The position numbers and the translations under genes are program-made. DNA of 64,000 bases from Flavobacterium praedii (lineage in GTDB: Bacteria; Bacteroidota; Bacteroidia; Flavobacteriales; Flavobacteriaceae): positions 1,761,001 to 1,825,000 of the forward strand of contig NZ_CP113948.1 of assembly GCF_026810365.1 (NCBI RefSeq), given 5' to 3'. Positions 53,976-63,679 of the stretch are shown here, piece by piece. Within the stretch, counting starts at the first letter, position 1. Every line of letters begins with the position of its first letter. Under the pieces are notes generated by a model that saw nothing but the letters and a program-made list of their open reading frames with translations, was not told the DNA's origin and ran no database searches.

Positions 53976-56840
53976 ATGAAAAAAATCACACTGCTATTCT
54001 TTTTATTAAATGCTACTTTCCTGCTAGCTCAAAAAGAAATTTCTGGAGTTGTAAAAGACAAAACAGGAACACCACTACCAGGCGTTAATGTACAGGAAAA
54101 AGGAACAAAAAATGGAGTTTCTACTGATTCAGAAGGAAGCTACAAACTAACGGTAAACGAAGGAGCCACCATAATCTTTAGTTATATAGGATATACAACG
54201 GTTGCCAAGCCTGCAAACGCAAAAATTATAGATATTGAACTGGAAGAAGACAATGCTGGCCAAAAACTGGATGAAGTTGTTGTAACAGGAACTCGTACTG
54301 CCCCTAGAAGTAATACAACGAGTGCTTTACCAATTGATATTTTATCTTCAAAGGATTTAGCAGCAACAGGCCAAGCAACATTTGATAAGGCATTACAATA
54401 TAAGATTCCATCCTTTAATACAGTTCAAACTCCAGTAAATGATGCAACATCATTATTAGATCCGTATGAAATTAGAAATATGGGGCCTAGTAGAACTCTA
54501 ATCTTAATTAACGGCAAACGTAAAAATTTAAGTTCATTATTGTATGTTCAAACCTCTCCAGGTCGTGGTGAAACAGGTGCAGATATTTCCGCCATTCCTA
54601 CAGACGCCATCGAAAGAGTTGAGATTCTAAGAGATGGAGCTTCTGCTCAATACGGATCAGATGCAATCGCTGGTGTAATGAACATTATTTTAAAAAAGAA
54701 TAGCACAGATGGATCTGTTACTTTACGAACAGGTATTACAGCTGAAGGAGATGGTGAAATGCTTGGAATAACAATAAATAATGGTACTACTGTAGGGGAT
54801 AATGGTTTTTTAAATTACACTATCGATTTCTCTAAAGTTAAGTTAGCCAATAGACCAGGAACAGTTGATGCTGAGGGCGATTTCAACGATTTCTTAAAAG
54901 TAAATCCGGATAGTTCTTCTAGCTATATAAATGATGACAATACACTAGGTGGGACAGATTTAACTGGATTAAGTGATGCGCAAATAGAAACTGTTTTTGA
55001 TGGATACAAAGGATCTCCAGATTACAATACTAAATTAGCTACAATCAATCAAGGTAATATAGACGGAAAAAAATCAGTAGATGATTTTCTAAAAGAAAAA
55101 CCAGACGGCGGAAATATAAATGGTTCACCTGAGACAGCAGCTGCAAAATTCTCTATAAATGGTGGAAATGACATAAATGAAACTACTCAAATGTATTATA
55201 ATGCTGCTTATGTTTATAAAAAAGTTAGCTCATTTGCAAACTATAGAACTCCATATTGGAGATCTATTAAAAATCCTTTTGAAAATACAAGTATCCCAAA
55301 TTGGGGAATTGGATCAACTTATCCTACTTACTTAAAAGACTTTTTTAGTAATGGTTCTGCTGCAGCATATAGAGGTTATGTACCTACTTTTGTTGGAGAT
55401 TTAAATGACTACAATGCGACTTTAGGTTTCAAAACTACAAAAAATGGATGGAATACAGATGTAAGTATAACAACCGGCGGAAACAGTCAAACTTACACAG
55501 TCGAAAATTCTCAAAACAGATCTGGAATTATAGATCCTGACACGGGTGAAAATGTTTATCAAGAAAATAGTCCAATTACCTTCAAACCAGGAGGAACTTC
55601 ATTTAACCATATCGTTGGTAATATCGATATTTCTAAAACACTTTCAGACCACATCAGTATAGGCTTTGGATCAGAGTTTAGAACAGAAACTTTTGGGGTG
55701 CAAGCAGGAGATCTAGCTTCGTATGATGGTTTAGGCGCAGATTCCTTTGCAGGAAATCGTCCAGAAAATTCTGGAAAATGGAATCGTTACAATTTGGGTC
55801 TTTATCTAGATGTAGCCTATGATGTAACCAAAGACTTTTTAATAAACGGAACCGTTCGTTATGAAGACTACAGCGATTTTGGAGATGCAACAGTATGGAA
55901 ATTGAGTTCAAGATATAAGTTCCTAGATGATAAAGTAACTTTGAGAGGATCACTTTCAACTGGATTTAGAGCACCAACCTTACACCAAATTTATACTCAA
56001 AAATCACAATATTCTTTTGTTCCAGGACAAGGAATTCAAGTAAGCGGAATTATAAATAATGTCTCACCTCAAGCACGTCAATTAGATATTCCTGAATTAT
56101 CTCCAGAAAAATCAACAAACATTACAGTTGGTTTAGGATCAAAACCATTCAGAAATTTCAATTTCACACTTGACTATTACAACATCAAAGTAGAAGACAG
56201 AATTGTATTAGGAGACAAACAAAATACAAAATTTGGAACTGTTGCATGGTTTTCAAACTCATTCGACTCAAGAACTTCAGGATTAGATGTCGTAATGAAT
56301 TATAATAATTTAGGTATCGGATCAGGTAAATTAGGACTGGCATTATCAGGCAATGTAACATTTCAAAATAAAAGAATTTCCGGCATACGACCTGGAGATA
56401 GCTTCAGTCCAACTTTAGACGCTTTAATGTTTACCTCAAGACCAGAAACTAAATGGATTTTGGGAGCTAATTACGAAATAGGGAAATTTGGTTTTTCTCT
56501 TAACAATACTTATTTTGGAAAAACTACTTTCCATCAAGATGGTTTAAGTGATGGTTTGAATACTCAATTTATCCCTAAAATTGTTACTGATTTAGGAATT
56601 AACTTTTCAGCAACAGATAAGTTGACTATAGCATTTAATGTAAATAACATTTTTAATGTCTTGCCAGAGTGGGAATTCATTACTGCCGATGGAAAAACTT
56701 TTTCAAAAAATGATCCTAGTTTAAAAACTGCTAACAACTTAATTACTTTCAACGGTCGTTATGATACAACCACTTATGATGGATCTCATTTCAGTCAATT
56801 GGGAACCATGCTTAATCTATCATTAAACTATAAATTCTAA
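53976..56840 (+). CDS. TonB-dependent receptor with N-terminal carboxypeptidase-like domain
   Basis: 954 residues. Signal peptide (1-18, LLAQ), a carboxypeptidase-regulatory-like beta domain (20-95, VVKDKTGTPLPGVNV), a TonB-box-like DEVVVTGTR (about 102-110), the plug (115-245, with RVEILRDGASAQYGSDAIAGV) and a 22-strand-type barrel ending in the aromatic YKF. It takes up large substrates through the outer membrane using TonB energy. No SusD partner or TonB gene follows, so it is not a classical glycan locus; the ligand (siderophore, vitamin, peptide) is open. Single gene with a promoter and terminator. Confidence 0.93.
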   Translation: MKKITLLFFLLNATFLLAQKEISGVVKDKTGTPLPGVNVQEKGTKNGVSTDSEGSYKLTVNEGATIIFSYIGYTTVAKPANAKIIDIELEEDNAGQKLDEVVVTGTRTAPRSNTTSALPIDILSSKDLAATGQATFDKALQYKIPSFNTVQTPVNDATSLLDPYEIRNMGPSRTLILINGKRKNLSSLLYVQTSPGRGETGADISAIPTDAIERVEILRDGASAQYGSDAIAGVMNIILKKNSTDGSVTLRTGITAEGDGEMLGITINNGTTVGDNGFLNYTIDFSKVKLANRPGTVDAEGDFNDFLKVNPDSSSSYINDDNTLGGTDLTGLSDAQIETVFDGYKGSPDYNTKLATINQGNIDGKKSVDDFLKEKPDGGNINGSPETAAAKFSINGGNDINETTQMYYNAAYVYKKVSSFANYRTPYWRSIKNPFENTSIPNWGIGSTYPTYLKDFFSNGSAAAYRGYVPTFVGDLNDYNATLGFKTTKNGWNTDVSITTGGNSQTYTVENSQNRSGIIDPDTGENVYQENSPITFKPGGTSFNHIVGNIDISKTLSDHISIGFGSEFRTETFGVQAGDLASYDGLGADSFAGNRPENSGKWNRYNLGLYLDVAYDVTKDFLINGTVRYEDYSDFGDATVWKLSSRYKFLDDKVTLRGSLSTGFRAPTLHQIYTQKSQYSFVPGQGIQVSGIINNVSPQARQLDIPELSPEKSTNITVGLGSKPFRNFNFTLDYYNIKVEDRIVLGDKQNTKFGTVAWFSNSFDSRTSGLDVVMNYNNLGIGSGKLGLALSGNVTFQNKRISGIRPGDSFSPTLDALMFTSRPETKWILGANYEIGKFGFSLNNTYFGKTTFHQDGLSDGLNTQFIPKIVTDLGINFSATDKLTIAFNVNNIFNVLPEWEFITADGKTFSKNDPSLKTANNLITFNGRYDTTTYDGSHFSQLGTMLNLSLNYKF

Positions 56841-56857
56841 TTTGAATTCCTATTTTC

Positions 56858-56888
56858 AAAAGAGCTATCTTCGGGTAGCTCTTTTTTT
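56858..56888 (+). terminator. terminator after the TonB receptor gene
   Basis: Stem AAAGAGCTA/TAGCTCTTT with a short TTCG-containing loop and a T7 tail. Confidence 0.85.
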
Positions 56889-56932
56889 ATTGCATTTAAT
56901 TATCTAAATTTATACTCATCAATTCTACAATT

Positions 56933-57679
56933 ATGGCAAATTTATTTACTGGTAAAATGGCCGCAATATTTGATGCCATGTACCAAACGTTTATCGATTA
57001 TGACGAAGAATATGAGTTCTACAATACCTTAATACAGGAAGAAAACTGTAAATCAATTCTTGAAATTGGCAGTGGAACCGGTAATTTGGCCAAACGTTTT
57101 CAAGAAAACAATCAAGATTATACAGGACTCGATTTTAGTCAAAGCATGATAGCTATTGCGCAAGAGAGAAACAAAAACAGCCTATTTATTCATGGAGATA
57201 TGCGTAAATTTGACCTCAAAAACCCTGTAGATGCTATTATAATCACCGGAAGATCTACGAGTTACTTGATCAATAATGACGATATCAATAGAACTTTTGA
57301 ATCGGTTTTTAAAAATTTAAACCCAAATGGTGTTTTGATTTTTGATTTTATTGATGCCAATCGTTTCATACCATTTTTAAAAAAGAATGAAATTATTCTT
57401 CATGAAGCTTCCTATGAAGGAATCAATTATATTCGAGAAAGTCACTGGGAAATAACACCAATGGAAAATTTTTTATTGGAATGGAGTGCACAATATTTTA
57501 AAATCACAGATAATGAAAGGGAAATTCTCTTAGATGATTTCTCAACTGTTCGCGTTTTTACGTTAAACGAAATAGAACTTTTTCTGTATCTTAATAATTT
57601 CGAAATCATAAAAACCATTGATAGAAAAACATACGCCTATGACACCTATGTTATTATGGCTCGAAAAATAATTTCATAA
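56933..57679 (+). CDS. class I SAM-dependent methyltransferase
   Basis: 248 residues. Motif I is ILEIGSGTGNLA (about 43-54), then YTGLDFSQSMI and GDMRKFDL, as in small-molecule methyltransferases of the Methyltransf_25/11 group. Substrate unknown. It is not close to the other methyltransferase gene at 33256 in detail. It stands alone, convergent with the ferredoxin gene. Confidence 0.85.
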   Translation: MANLFTGKMAAIFDAMYQTFIDYDEEYEFYNTLIQEENCKSILEIGSGTGNLAKRFQENNQDYTGLDFSQSMIAIAQERNKNSLFIHGDMRKFDLKNPVDAIIITGRSTSYLINNDDINRTFESVFKNLNPNGVLIFDFIDANRFIPFLKKNEIILHEASYEGINYIRESHWEITPMENFLLEWSAQYFKITDNEREILLDDFSTVRVFTLNEIELFLYLNNFEIIKTIDRKTYAYDTYVIMARKIIS

Positions 57680-57734
57680 AAAAATCCCAAGTGTAGTACT
57701 CAGGATTTTGATATCAATTATTTTGTCAAAAAGA

Positions 57735-58094
<360 letters not shown>

Positions 58095-58168
58095 TTAGAA
58101 TTTTGAAGTTTGAAATCAGAAGTAAGTTGTTTTGCAAATTCACTTTTGACTTATAACTAATTAAAGCT

Positions 58169-58186
58169 TATTTTTGCGCAAAATTA
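58169..58186. promoter_or_regulatory. palindromic divergent promoter (acyl-CoA reductase / ferredoxin)
   Basis: TATTTTTG on the plus strand (58169-58176) and TAATTTTG on the minus strand (58179-58186), both TAnnTTTG matches, are halves of one near-palindrome around GCGC. The boxes face each other, so the two RNA polymerases could hardly bind together. Confidence 0.5.
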
Positions 58187-58214
58187 CAATCAAAACTTTT
58201 CATAAACAAACATT

Positions 58215-59273
58215 ATGACATTAGAAACAAAAAAAAGTGTTTTTGTTGAATTAGGCAAATTTTTGAGTCAATTCAATGAAGGAAATTGTGCAAAACGCGA
58301 AAATGTATTCGGTAATGATTTATTTTTTGAAAAATTCATTGATTTAATTCAACTTTCTCAATCGCATAATGGCTGGTATACTCCTGAGCAAGTTTATTTC
58401 TCCATACAATCTTGGGCCGAAGCATTAACAGATGATAATTTAGAAAAATGGCTTTCTAATTATGACTTACAAAACGTAAAAACCAAAAAAGTGGCACTTA
58501 TTTTGGCAGGGAATATTCCTCTAGTTGGATTTCATGATTTTCTATCAGTTTTAATTACGGGACATGAAGTTTTAGTAAAAACATCTTCAAATGACCAACA
58601 TCTTTTGCCGTTTTTGGCAAATTATCTGACAGCAATAGAACCAGATTTTAAAAATAAAATAAAATTTGTAGATGGAAAACTAGAAGGATTTGATGCTGTA
58701 ATTGCCACAGGAAGCAATAATACGGCACGTTATTTTGAATATTACTTTAAAGATAAACCTTCAATTATAAGAAAAAACAGAAATTCAATTGCTGTACTAA
58801 ATGGTAAAGAGACCAAAGAGCAGATGGCTGCATTGGGCGAAGATATATTCAGATATTTCGGATTAGGATGCCGCAATGTTTCCAAACTTTTTGTCCCGAA
58901 AGACTACTCTTTTGAACCTTTTTTTGAAGCTATTTTTGAATACCAAGATGTGATACATTATGAAAAATACGCCAATAATTACGATTACAACAAAGCTGTT
59001 TTCTTGATGAGTAATTTTAAATTACTAGACAATGGATTCTTGACAATAAAAGAAGATCCGAGTTATGGTTCGCCAATTACGAGTGTGTTTTACGAATATT
59101 ATGAGAATTTAGAAGATTTAGAAAACCGTTTAGAAAACGAAAAAAATCAAATTCAGTGTATCGTGAGTAACCATCTTGTAAAAAACAGCATTGAATTTGG
59201 AACCACTCAAAAACCAAATTTATGGGATTATGCAGATAATATTGACACTATCTCGTTTTTGTCAACAATATAA
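58215..59273 (+). CDS. LuxC-like acyl-CoA reductase
   Basis: 352 residues. The family pattern includes LILAGNIPLVGFHDFLSVLITG (NADPH-binding region, about 96-117), GSNNTARYFEYYF, and GLGCRNVSKLFVP with the likely catalytic Cys219 that forms an acyl-thioester. It would reduce acyl-CoA to aldehyde. No luxDABE genes are present, so it is not bioluminescence. It precedes serC and a 2-hydroxyacid dehydrogenase gene in the same orientation, an order I recall from related genomes. Confidence 0.85.
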   Translation: MTLETKKSVFVELGKFLSQFNEGNCAKRENVFGNDLFFEKFIDLIQLSQSHNGWYTPEQVYFSIQSWAEALTDDNLEKWLSNYDLQNVKTKKVALILAGNIPLVGFHDFLSVLITGHEVLVKTSSNDQHLLPFLANYLTAIEPDFKNKIKFVDGKLEGFDAVIATGSNNTARYFEYYFKDKPSIIRKNRNSIAVLNGKETKEQMAALGEDIFRYFGLGCRNVSKLFVPKDYSFEPFFEAIFEYQDVIHYEKYANNYDYNKAVFLMSNFKLLDNGFLTIKEDPSYGSPITSVFYEYYENLEDLENRLENEKNQIQCIVSNHLVKNSIEFGTTQKPNLWDYADNIDTISFLSTI

Positions 59274-59465
59274 TGCAATGCATTTATATTATTACGAATA
59301 ATTTAATACTTTTTCAGCACTTATTCCCGAAATTTGCACTTTGTGATTTTAAAGACAAATTACAATTTGAAATCGTTATGGGTCCTAATTCCAAAATAAC
59401 ATGTAGACCAGCGATTTCGTCCAAAAATGAATTGGAACAAATAAAAAACAAATAGTAACTACACC

Positions 59466-60536
59466 ATGAAAAAACACAACTACAGCGCAGGACCTTGCAT
59501 TTTACCACAAGAAGTTTTCGAAAAATCAGCTCAAGCCATTCTAAATTTTAACGATTCTGGCTTATCACTTTTAGAAATTTCCCATCGTAGTAAAGATTTT
59601 GTAGCCGTTATGGAAGAAGCTAGAGAACTTGTTTTAGAACTTTTGGATCTAAAAGGAAAAGGATATCAAACTATATTCCTAGGAGGAGGTGCCAGTCTAG
59701 AATTCTTAATGGTTCCATATAATTTAATGAAAGAAAATGGAAAAGCTGCCTATTTAGACACTGGAACTTGGGCATCTGCTGCCATAAAAGAAGCCAAAAT
59801 CTTTGGAGACACTACTATTGTTGCCTCTTCAAAAGAACAAAATTACAACCATATCCCAAAAGGATACACTATACCCGCTGACGCAGAATATTTCCACTGC
59901 ACTAGTAACAATACCATTTTTGGAACTCAAATGAAAGAATTTCCTTCAACAAACATACCTGTTGTATGTGATATGAGTTCTGATATTTTTTCTAGAAAAT
60001 TAGATTTTTCAAAATTTGATATTATTTATGCTGGAGCACAAAAAAATATGGGACCTGCAGGTACCACTTTGGTAGTTATCAAAGAAGAAATTCTAGGTAA
60101 AACAGGACGTACTATTCCGAGTATGTTGGATTATGCCAAACACATCAAAGCTGACAGCATGTACAATACTCCTCCGGTTTTTCCAGTTTACGCCTCTTTA
60201 TTAACCTTACAATGGTTGAAAAAGCTAGGAGGAATTGAGGCTATCGAAAAAATAAATGATGCAAAAGCAACTTTGCTTTATACAGAAATAGACAGAAACC
60301 CATTGTTTAGAGGAACTGCAGCGGTTGAGGATCGTTCTAATATGAATGCAACCTTTTTATTGAACGATGAATCACATGCAGCTAAATTTGATGAAATGTG
60401 GAAAGCAGCAGGAATCTCTGGTTTACCAGGACATCGCTCTGTTGGAGGCTATAGAGCTTCGATGTACAATGCACTTCCATTAGAAAGTGTACAGGTACTT
60501 GTCGACGTAATGAAAGAACTAGAAAGTAAAATATAA
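59466..60536 (+). CDS. serC: 3-phosphoserine aminotransferase
   Basis: PLP enzyme of serine synthesis that transaminates 3-phosphohydroxypyruvate with glutamate; in B6 synthesis it acts on 3-hydroxy-4-phosphohydroxythreonine. 356 residues. It starts with HNYSAGPCILP, has GGGASLEF (73-80) for PLP phosphate, the Schiff-base Lys193 in YAGAQKNMGPAG, and the C-terminal GLPGHRSVGGYRAS for the substrate phosphate. It precedes a D-2-hydroxyacid dehydrogenase gene by ~107 bases. Confidence 0.95.
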   Translation: MKKHNYSAGPCILPQEVFEKSAQAILNFNDSGLSLLEISHRSKDFVAVMEEARELVLELLDLKGKGYQTIFLGGGASLEFLMVPYNLMKENGKAAYLDTGTWASAAIKEAKIFGDTTIVASSKEQNYNHIPKGYTIPADAEYFHCTSNNTIFGTQMKEFPSTNIPVVCDMSSDIFSRKLDFSKFDIIYAGAQKNMGPAGTTLVVIKEEILGKTGRTIPSMLDYAKHIKADSMYNTPPVFPVYASLLTLQWLKKLGGIEAIEKINDAKATLLYTEIDRNPLFRGTAAVEDRSNMNATFLLNDESHAAKFDEMWKAAGISGLPGHRSVGGYRASMYNALPLESVQVLVDVMKELESKI

Positions 60537-60643
60537 TCAATTAATCGTTATCGAAAATAATCAATATAACGAATTGATTTTAAAGTAATAATTTATGTTA
60601 ACCATCATTTAAATAATTAAATGGTTGACCAAATAAACTCAAA

Positions 60644-61609
60644 ATGAAAATATTAGCAAACGACGGCATTTCAAAAAGTGGTATTACTTCTTTAGAAAAA
60701 GCCGGTTTTGAAGTTATTACAACAAAAGTAGCACAAGAGCAAGTAGCAAATTTTGTAAACAAAAATAACATAAGTGTTCTATTAGTCCGAAGTGCCACAA
60801 AAGTTCGCAAAGACATTATAGATGCCTGCCCCAATCTTAAAATAATTGGTCGTGGCGGTGTCGGGATGGACAATATTGATGTTGACTATGCCAAAAGTCA
60901 AGGAATTCATGTTATAAATACTCCAGCCTCATCATCAGAATCCGTTGCTGAATTAGTCATTGCCCATTTATTTACAGGAGTACGGTTCTTACACGATTCC
61001 AATAGAAATATGCCACTTGAAGGTGATACCAATTTCGACGGTTTGAAAAAAGCGTATGCAAATGGTATCGAATTAAGAGGGAAAACACTCGGAATTATCG
61101 GTATGGGGCGCATTGGTAAAGCAACTGCAAAAATAGCCATTGGTCTTGGAATGAAAGTAATTTATAGTGATACTCATATTCCTAAAAAAGATCTCAAAAT
61201 TTCATTTTTTAACGGTCAATCTATAACACTATCTCTTGCTTCTGAACCTCTAGAAAATGTATTCGCAGACTCAGACTTCATATCCTTACATGTACCCGCA
61301 CAAGATGGCTACGTCATAGGTGAAAAAGAGATAAAAATGATGAAAGATGGAGTTGGAATTGTCAACTGTGCAAGAGGTGGTGCAATTGATGAAGTGGCAT
61401 TAGTAAAAGCACTAGATGAAAACAAAGTTCTATTTGCAGGATTGGATGTTTATGAAAATGAACCTAATCCGGAAATTACCATTTTAATGAATCCTAAGAT
61501 ATCTTTAACTCCTCATATAGGTGCTGCTACAGAAGAAGCACAAGACAGAATAGGTAATGAACTGGCGCAACAAATCATTAGCTTTTTCAATAAGTCACTA
61601 GTGCACTGA
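60644..61609 (+). CDS. serA: D-3-phosphoglycerate dehydrogenase-type 2-hydroxyacid dehydrogenase
   Basis: 321 residues. NAD-binding GMGRIGKA (153-160), and the catalytic residues Arg244 (CARGGAID), the Glu in DVYENEP, and His291 (TPHIGA). It lacks the C-terminal ACT domain of E. coli SerA, so it is probably not feedback-inhibited by serine through that domain. Its place behind serC supports phosphoglycerate oxidation, the first step of serine synthesis, though other D-2-hydroxyacids are possible. Confidence 0.85.
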   Translation: MKILANDGISKSGITSLEKAGFEVITTKVAQEQVANFVNKNNISVLLVRSATKVRKDIIDACPNLKIIGRGGVGMDNIDVDYAKSQGIHVINTPASSSESVAELVIAHLFTGVRFLHDSNRNMPLEGDTNFDGLKKAYANGIELRGKTLGIIGMGRIGKATAKIAIGLGMKVIYSDTHIPKKDLKISFFNGQSITLSLASEPLENVFADSDFISLHVPAQDGYVIGEKEIKMMKDGVGIVNCARGGAIDEVALVKALDENKVLFAGLDVYENEPNPEITILMNPKISLTPHIGAATEEAQDRIGNELAQQIISFFNKSLVH

Positions 61610-61683
61610 TACAAATCATTGATTTTTAACAATATAACGGTATTTTATTAATTAAAATTAATAGAATAGCGTTATTTTTTTAT

Positions 61684-61691
61684 TAAATTTG
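61684..61691 (+). promoter_or_regulatory. -7 box of the DUF937 gene
   Basis: TAAATTTG, 25 bases before the ATG at 61717. Confidence 0.55.
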
Positions 61692-61716
61692 AAATCTAAT
61701 TTTAACTTTTAAACCT

Positions 61717-62274
61717 ATGTTTGAACAATTGACACAATTAGTACAGCAGTATGGACAAGAAGTAGTTGTAAATAACAATGCAGTCCCAAATGAACATAAC
61801 GAAGGAGTTATGAATGAAGCAGGAAATTCAATTTTTTCGAGCTTACAAAAAATGGCTTCCGAAGGAGGTATAGAACAACTAGCAGGATTATTACAAGGAA
61901 ACAACGCCCAAAATCCAGAAAACCCAGCTGTTCAACAAATTACTCAACAACTTACAAGTAGCTTGGGAGAAAAATTTGGTTTAAGCAGTAATGTGTCCCA
62001 AGAAGTAGCAGGAAGTATGATTCCGCAAATTCTTGGTGGATTGGTAAACAAAGTAAATGATCCAAAAGACAGCTTTCAAATAACCGATTTAATTGGAGCA
62101 ATTACTGGAAGTGGTACAGAAACCTCTGGAATTATGGATACTATTTCAAAATATGGAACACAATTTGGTTTAGACCAAAATGCCGATGGAAAACTAGACC
62201 TGAATGACGCTATTGCAGTAACAAAAAGCAGTGGTGGCATTGGTGGATTTCTAGGGAAACTTTTTGGAAAATAA
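61717..62274 (+). CDS. DUF937 family protein with EF-hand-like loop
   Basis: 185 residues, no signal peptide, Gln/Asn/Gly-rich. The DUF937 part (about 1-130) has the alternating helices of the family (VQQITQQLTSSLGEKFG, MIPQILGGLVNKV). Near the end, residues 153-164 (DQNADGKLDLND) form a complete 12-residue EF-hand loop with acids or Asn at 1, 3, 5, 9, 12 and Gly at 6. A Gly-rich GGIGGFLGKLFGK tail follows. Function unknown; Ca2+ binding is plausible. Own promoter and weak terminator. Confidence 0.82.
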   Translation: MFEQLTQLVQQYGQEVVVNNNAVPNEHNEGVMNEAGNSIFSSLQKMASEGGIEQLAGLLQGNNAQNPENPAVQQITQQLTSSLGEKFGLSSNVSQEVAGSMIPQILGGLVNKVNDPKDSFQITDLIGAITGSGTETSGIMDTISKYGTQFGLDQNADGKLDLNDAIAVTKSSGGIGGFLGKLFGK

Positions 62275-62295
62275 AAAAATCTCAATTTTAAAATA

Positions 62296-62332
62296 AAAAA
62301 GGCATTTACAAATCAGTGAGTGTCTTTTTTTT
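62296..62332 (+). terminator. terminator after the DUF937 gene
   Basis: AAAAAGGCA/TGTCTTTTT imperfect stem followed by Ts; weaker than the others. Confidence 0.55.
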
Positions 62333-62432
62333 AATACAAAAAAACATAAACACCACATTATCATTACAAAACATTTTTTTTATATAACTTTATGATTATT
62401 ATTTTTTTTAAATTATTCAAACATCCATTATT

Positions 62433-62864
62433 ATGAAAAATATAATTTACATAGTAATCATTCTTTTGACAATTATTGGATGTAACACTTCCAAACCAAA
62501 ATTTTCAAATGATGAAAAACAAAAAACAGGAAGCAATGACACCATAAAAATTGCCAATGAAGAATTGAATTATGAAATAATTATCATAGAACCTGGTTTT
62601 GATTTTTGGCTACATTCAACAGCATATCCACGAGGATATCATTCCCAAGCTTATTTAGAAAACAAAAATAATATATTTGTTATGGAATGGAATAATCGAG
62701 TTAGACAACCCCAACTCTACCCTCCTAATTTATATGAAATGATAATAGATTATTCCCCTAATATTAATTATGGATATGAAGTTAACTATCTGCTTTATAA
62801 TTACATGATATATTTTCAAAACAAATACAATCAAAAATTAAATGGATATGTCCCCCTACGATAA
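62433..62864 (+). CDS. DUF6146 family lipoprotein
   Basis: 143 residues; lipobox LTIIGC (Cys17), then a linker of ~25 residues and the conserved block YEIIIIEPGFDFWL, PRGYHSQAYLENKN, MEWNNRVRQPQLYPPNLYE, which I recognise as DUF6146 of flavobacteria. Probably anchored in the periplasm or outer membrane. Function unknown. Confidence 0.8.
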   Translation: MKNIIYIVIILLTIIGCNTSKPKFSNDEKQKTGSNDTIKIANEELNYEIIIIEPGFDFWLHSTAYPRGYHSQAYLENKNNIFVMEWNNRVRQPQLYPPNLYEMIIDYSPNINYGYEVNYLLYNYMIYFQNKYNQKLNGYVPLR

Positions 62865-63035
62865 TGTATACAAAACTGATTACCAAAATATTATAACCAC
62901 ATGAAATAGATTTTTTATTTTTACTTAAATCCATCTTACGCACAATTAGTCAATTTACCTAAGCATAGCGTTTAATGAAATCAATAAATTAAAAGAGCAT
63001 CGCATTATACAATATCAGTCTATAAAATAAGATTA

Positions 63036-63157
63036 GGGCGTGACCCATTGCCTCGTCCAAAAAGACGAAACAATGGGTCGTGCTGTTCGCTCCCGCTTTT
63101 TTTTGATTCCGTAAAAAAACGAAATCAAAAAAAGAGCTCCACTACCATCACTCACGC
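63036..63157 (+). repeat. family B palindromic repeat, copy 2
   Basis: 122 bp from GGGCGTGACCC to CATCACTCACGC, like the copy at 34784 in ends and order. First hairpin GACCCATTG/CAATGGGTC, then CGTGCTGTTCGCT, then a T-rich/A-rich hairpin (TTTTTTTGATT against AAATCAAAAAAA), then GAGCTCCACTACC. The hairpin contents differ from copy 1 while the connecting words agree. Confidence 0.8.
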
Positions 63158-63231
63158 AAAAAAGAAGTAACAAATCAAATTTATCCAAATAAAAAAAAGA
63201 AATTAGAATAAATTCAACCATTAAAACCTGT

Positions 63232-63239
63232 TATATTTG
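63232..63239 (+). promoter_or_regulatory. -7 box of the DUF6787 gene
   Basis: TATATTTG, 20 bases before the ATG at 63260. Confidence 0.6.
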
Positions 63240-63259
63240 CAAAAAGGAATTAATTAAAA

Positions 63260-63565
63260 ATGAAGCGATTAAAACAACGTTGGGGATTAACATCCAATTG
63301 GCAATTAGCCATAATATTTGTTGTTTTTGCCATTACAGGATCGGCTTCCGCATATTTGTCTCGACCATTTTGTATTTGGTTGGGAATTGGAAAAGAGGAA
63401 CTAGGCCATTGGTATACTCCCATTCGATTATTGTTGATTTTTCCTATTTATCAAGTTTTATTGGTTTCTATAGGTTTCCTTTTTGGCCAATTTAAATTCT
63501 TTTGGGGATTCGAAAAAAAAATGCTAAAAAGTATGGGATTTGGTTTTCTTTTCAATGATAAATAA
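63260..63565 (+). CDS. DUF6787 family membrane protein
   Basis: 101 residues with two membrane helices (about 16-33 and 54-74). The opening MKRLKQRWGLTSNWQL and WGFEKKMLKSMGF near the end fit what I recall of DUF6787, a short flavobacterial membrane protein of unknown function. It has its own -7 box just behind the family B repeat. Confidence 0.8.
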   Translation: MKRLKQRWGLTSNWQLAIIFVVFAITGSASAYLSRPFCIWLGIGKEELGHWYTPIRLLLIFPIYQVLLVSIGFLFGQFKFFWGFEKKMLKSMGFGFLFNDK

Positions 63566-63679
63566 GGACATTTGAATTATCGGTTATCAGACAATTTTGA
63601 ATACTCCGATAAATAATTCAACTTACTATTTTAAAACTTTTTTCGTATTCAATTTTCTACATTCAAAAAAACATAAAAT

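Noticed and set aside
58215..59273. Bioluminescence locus because of the LuxC-like gene
   Set aside because: No luxD, luxA, luxB or luxE genes are present; the neighbours are ferredoxin and serine-pathway genes.
59273..59455. 60-codon frame between the acyl-CoA reductase gene and serC, starting TAATG
   Set aside because: It fits the gap neatly, but the product resembles nothing I know and has no domain or conserved pattern. I could not tell it from chance; conservation of the frame in relatives would decide.
63033..63221. 62-codon minus-strand frame at the second family B repeat
   Set aside because: It is the translation of the repeat and its hairpins.
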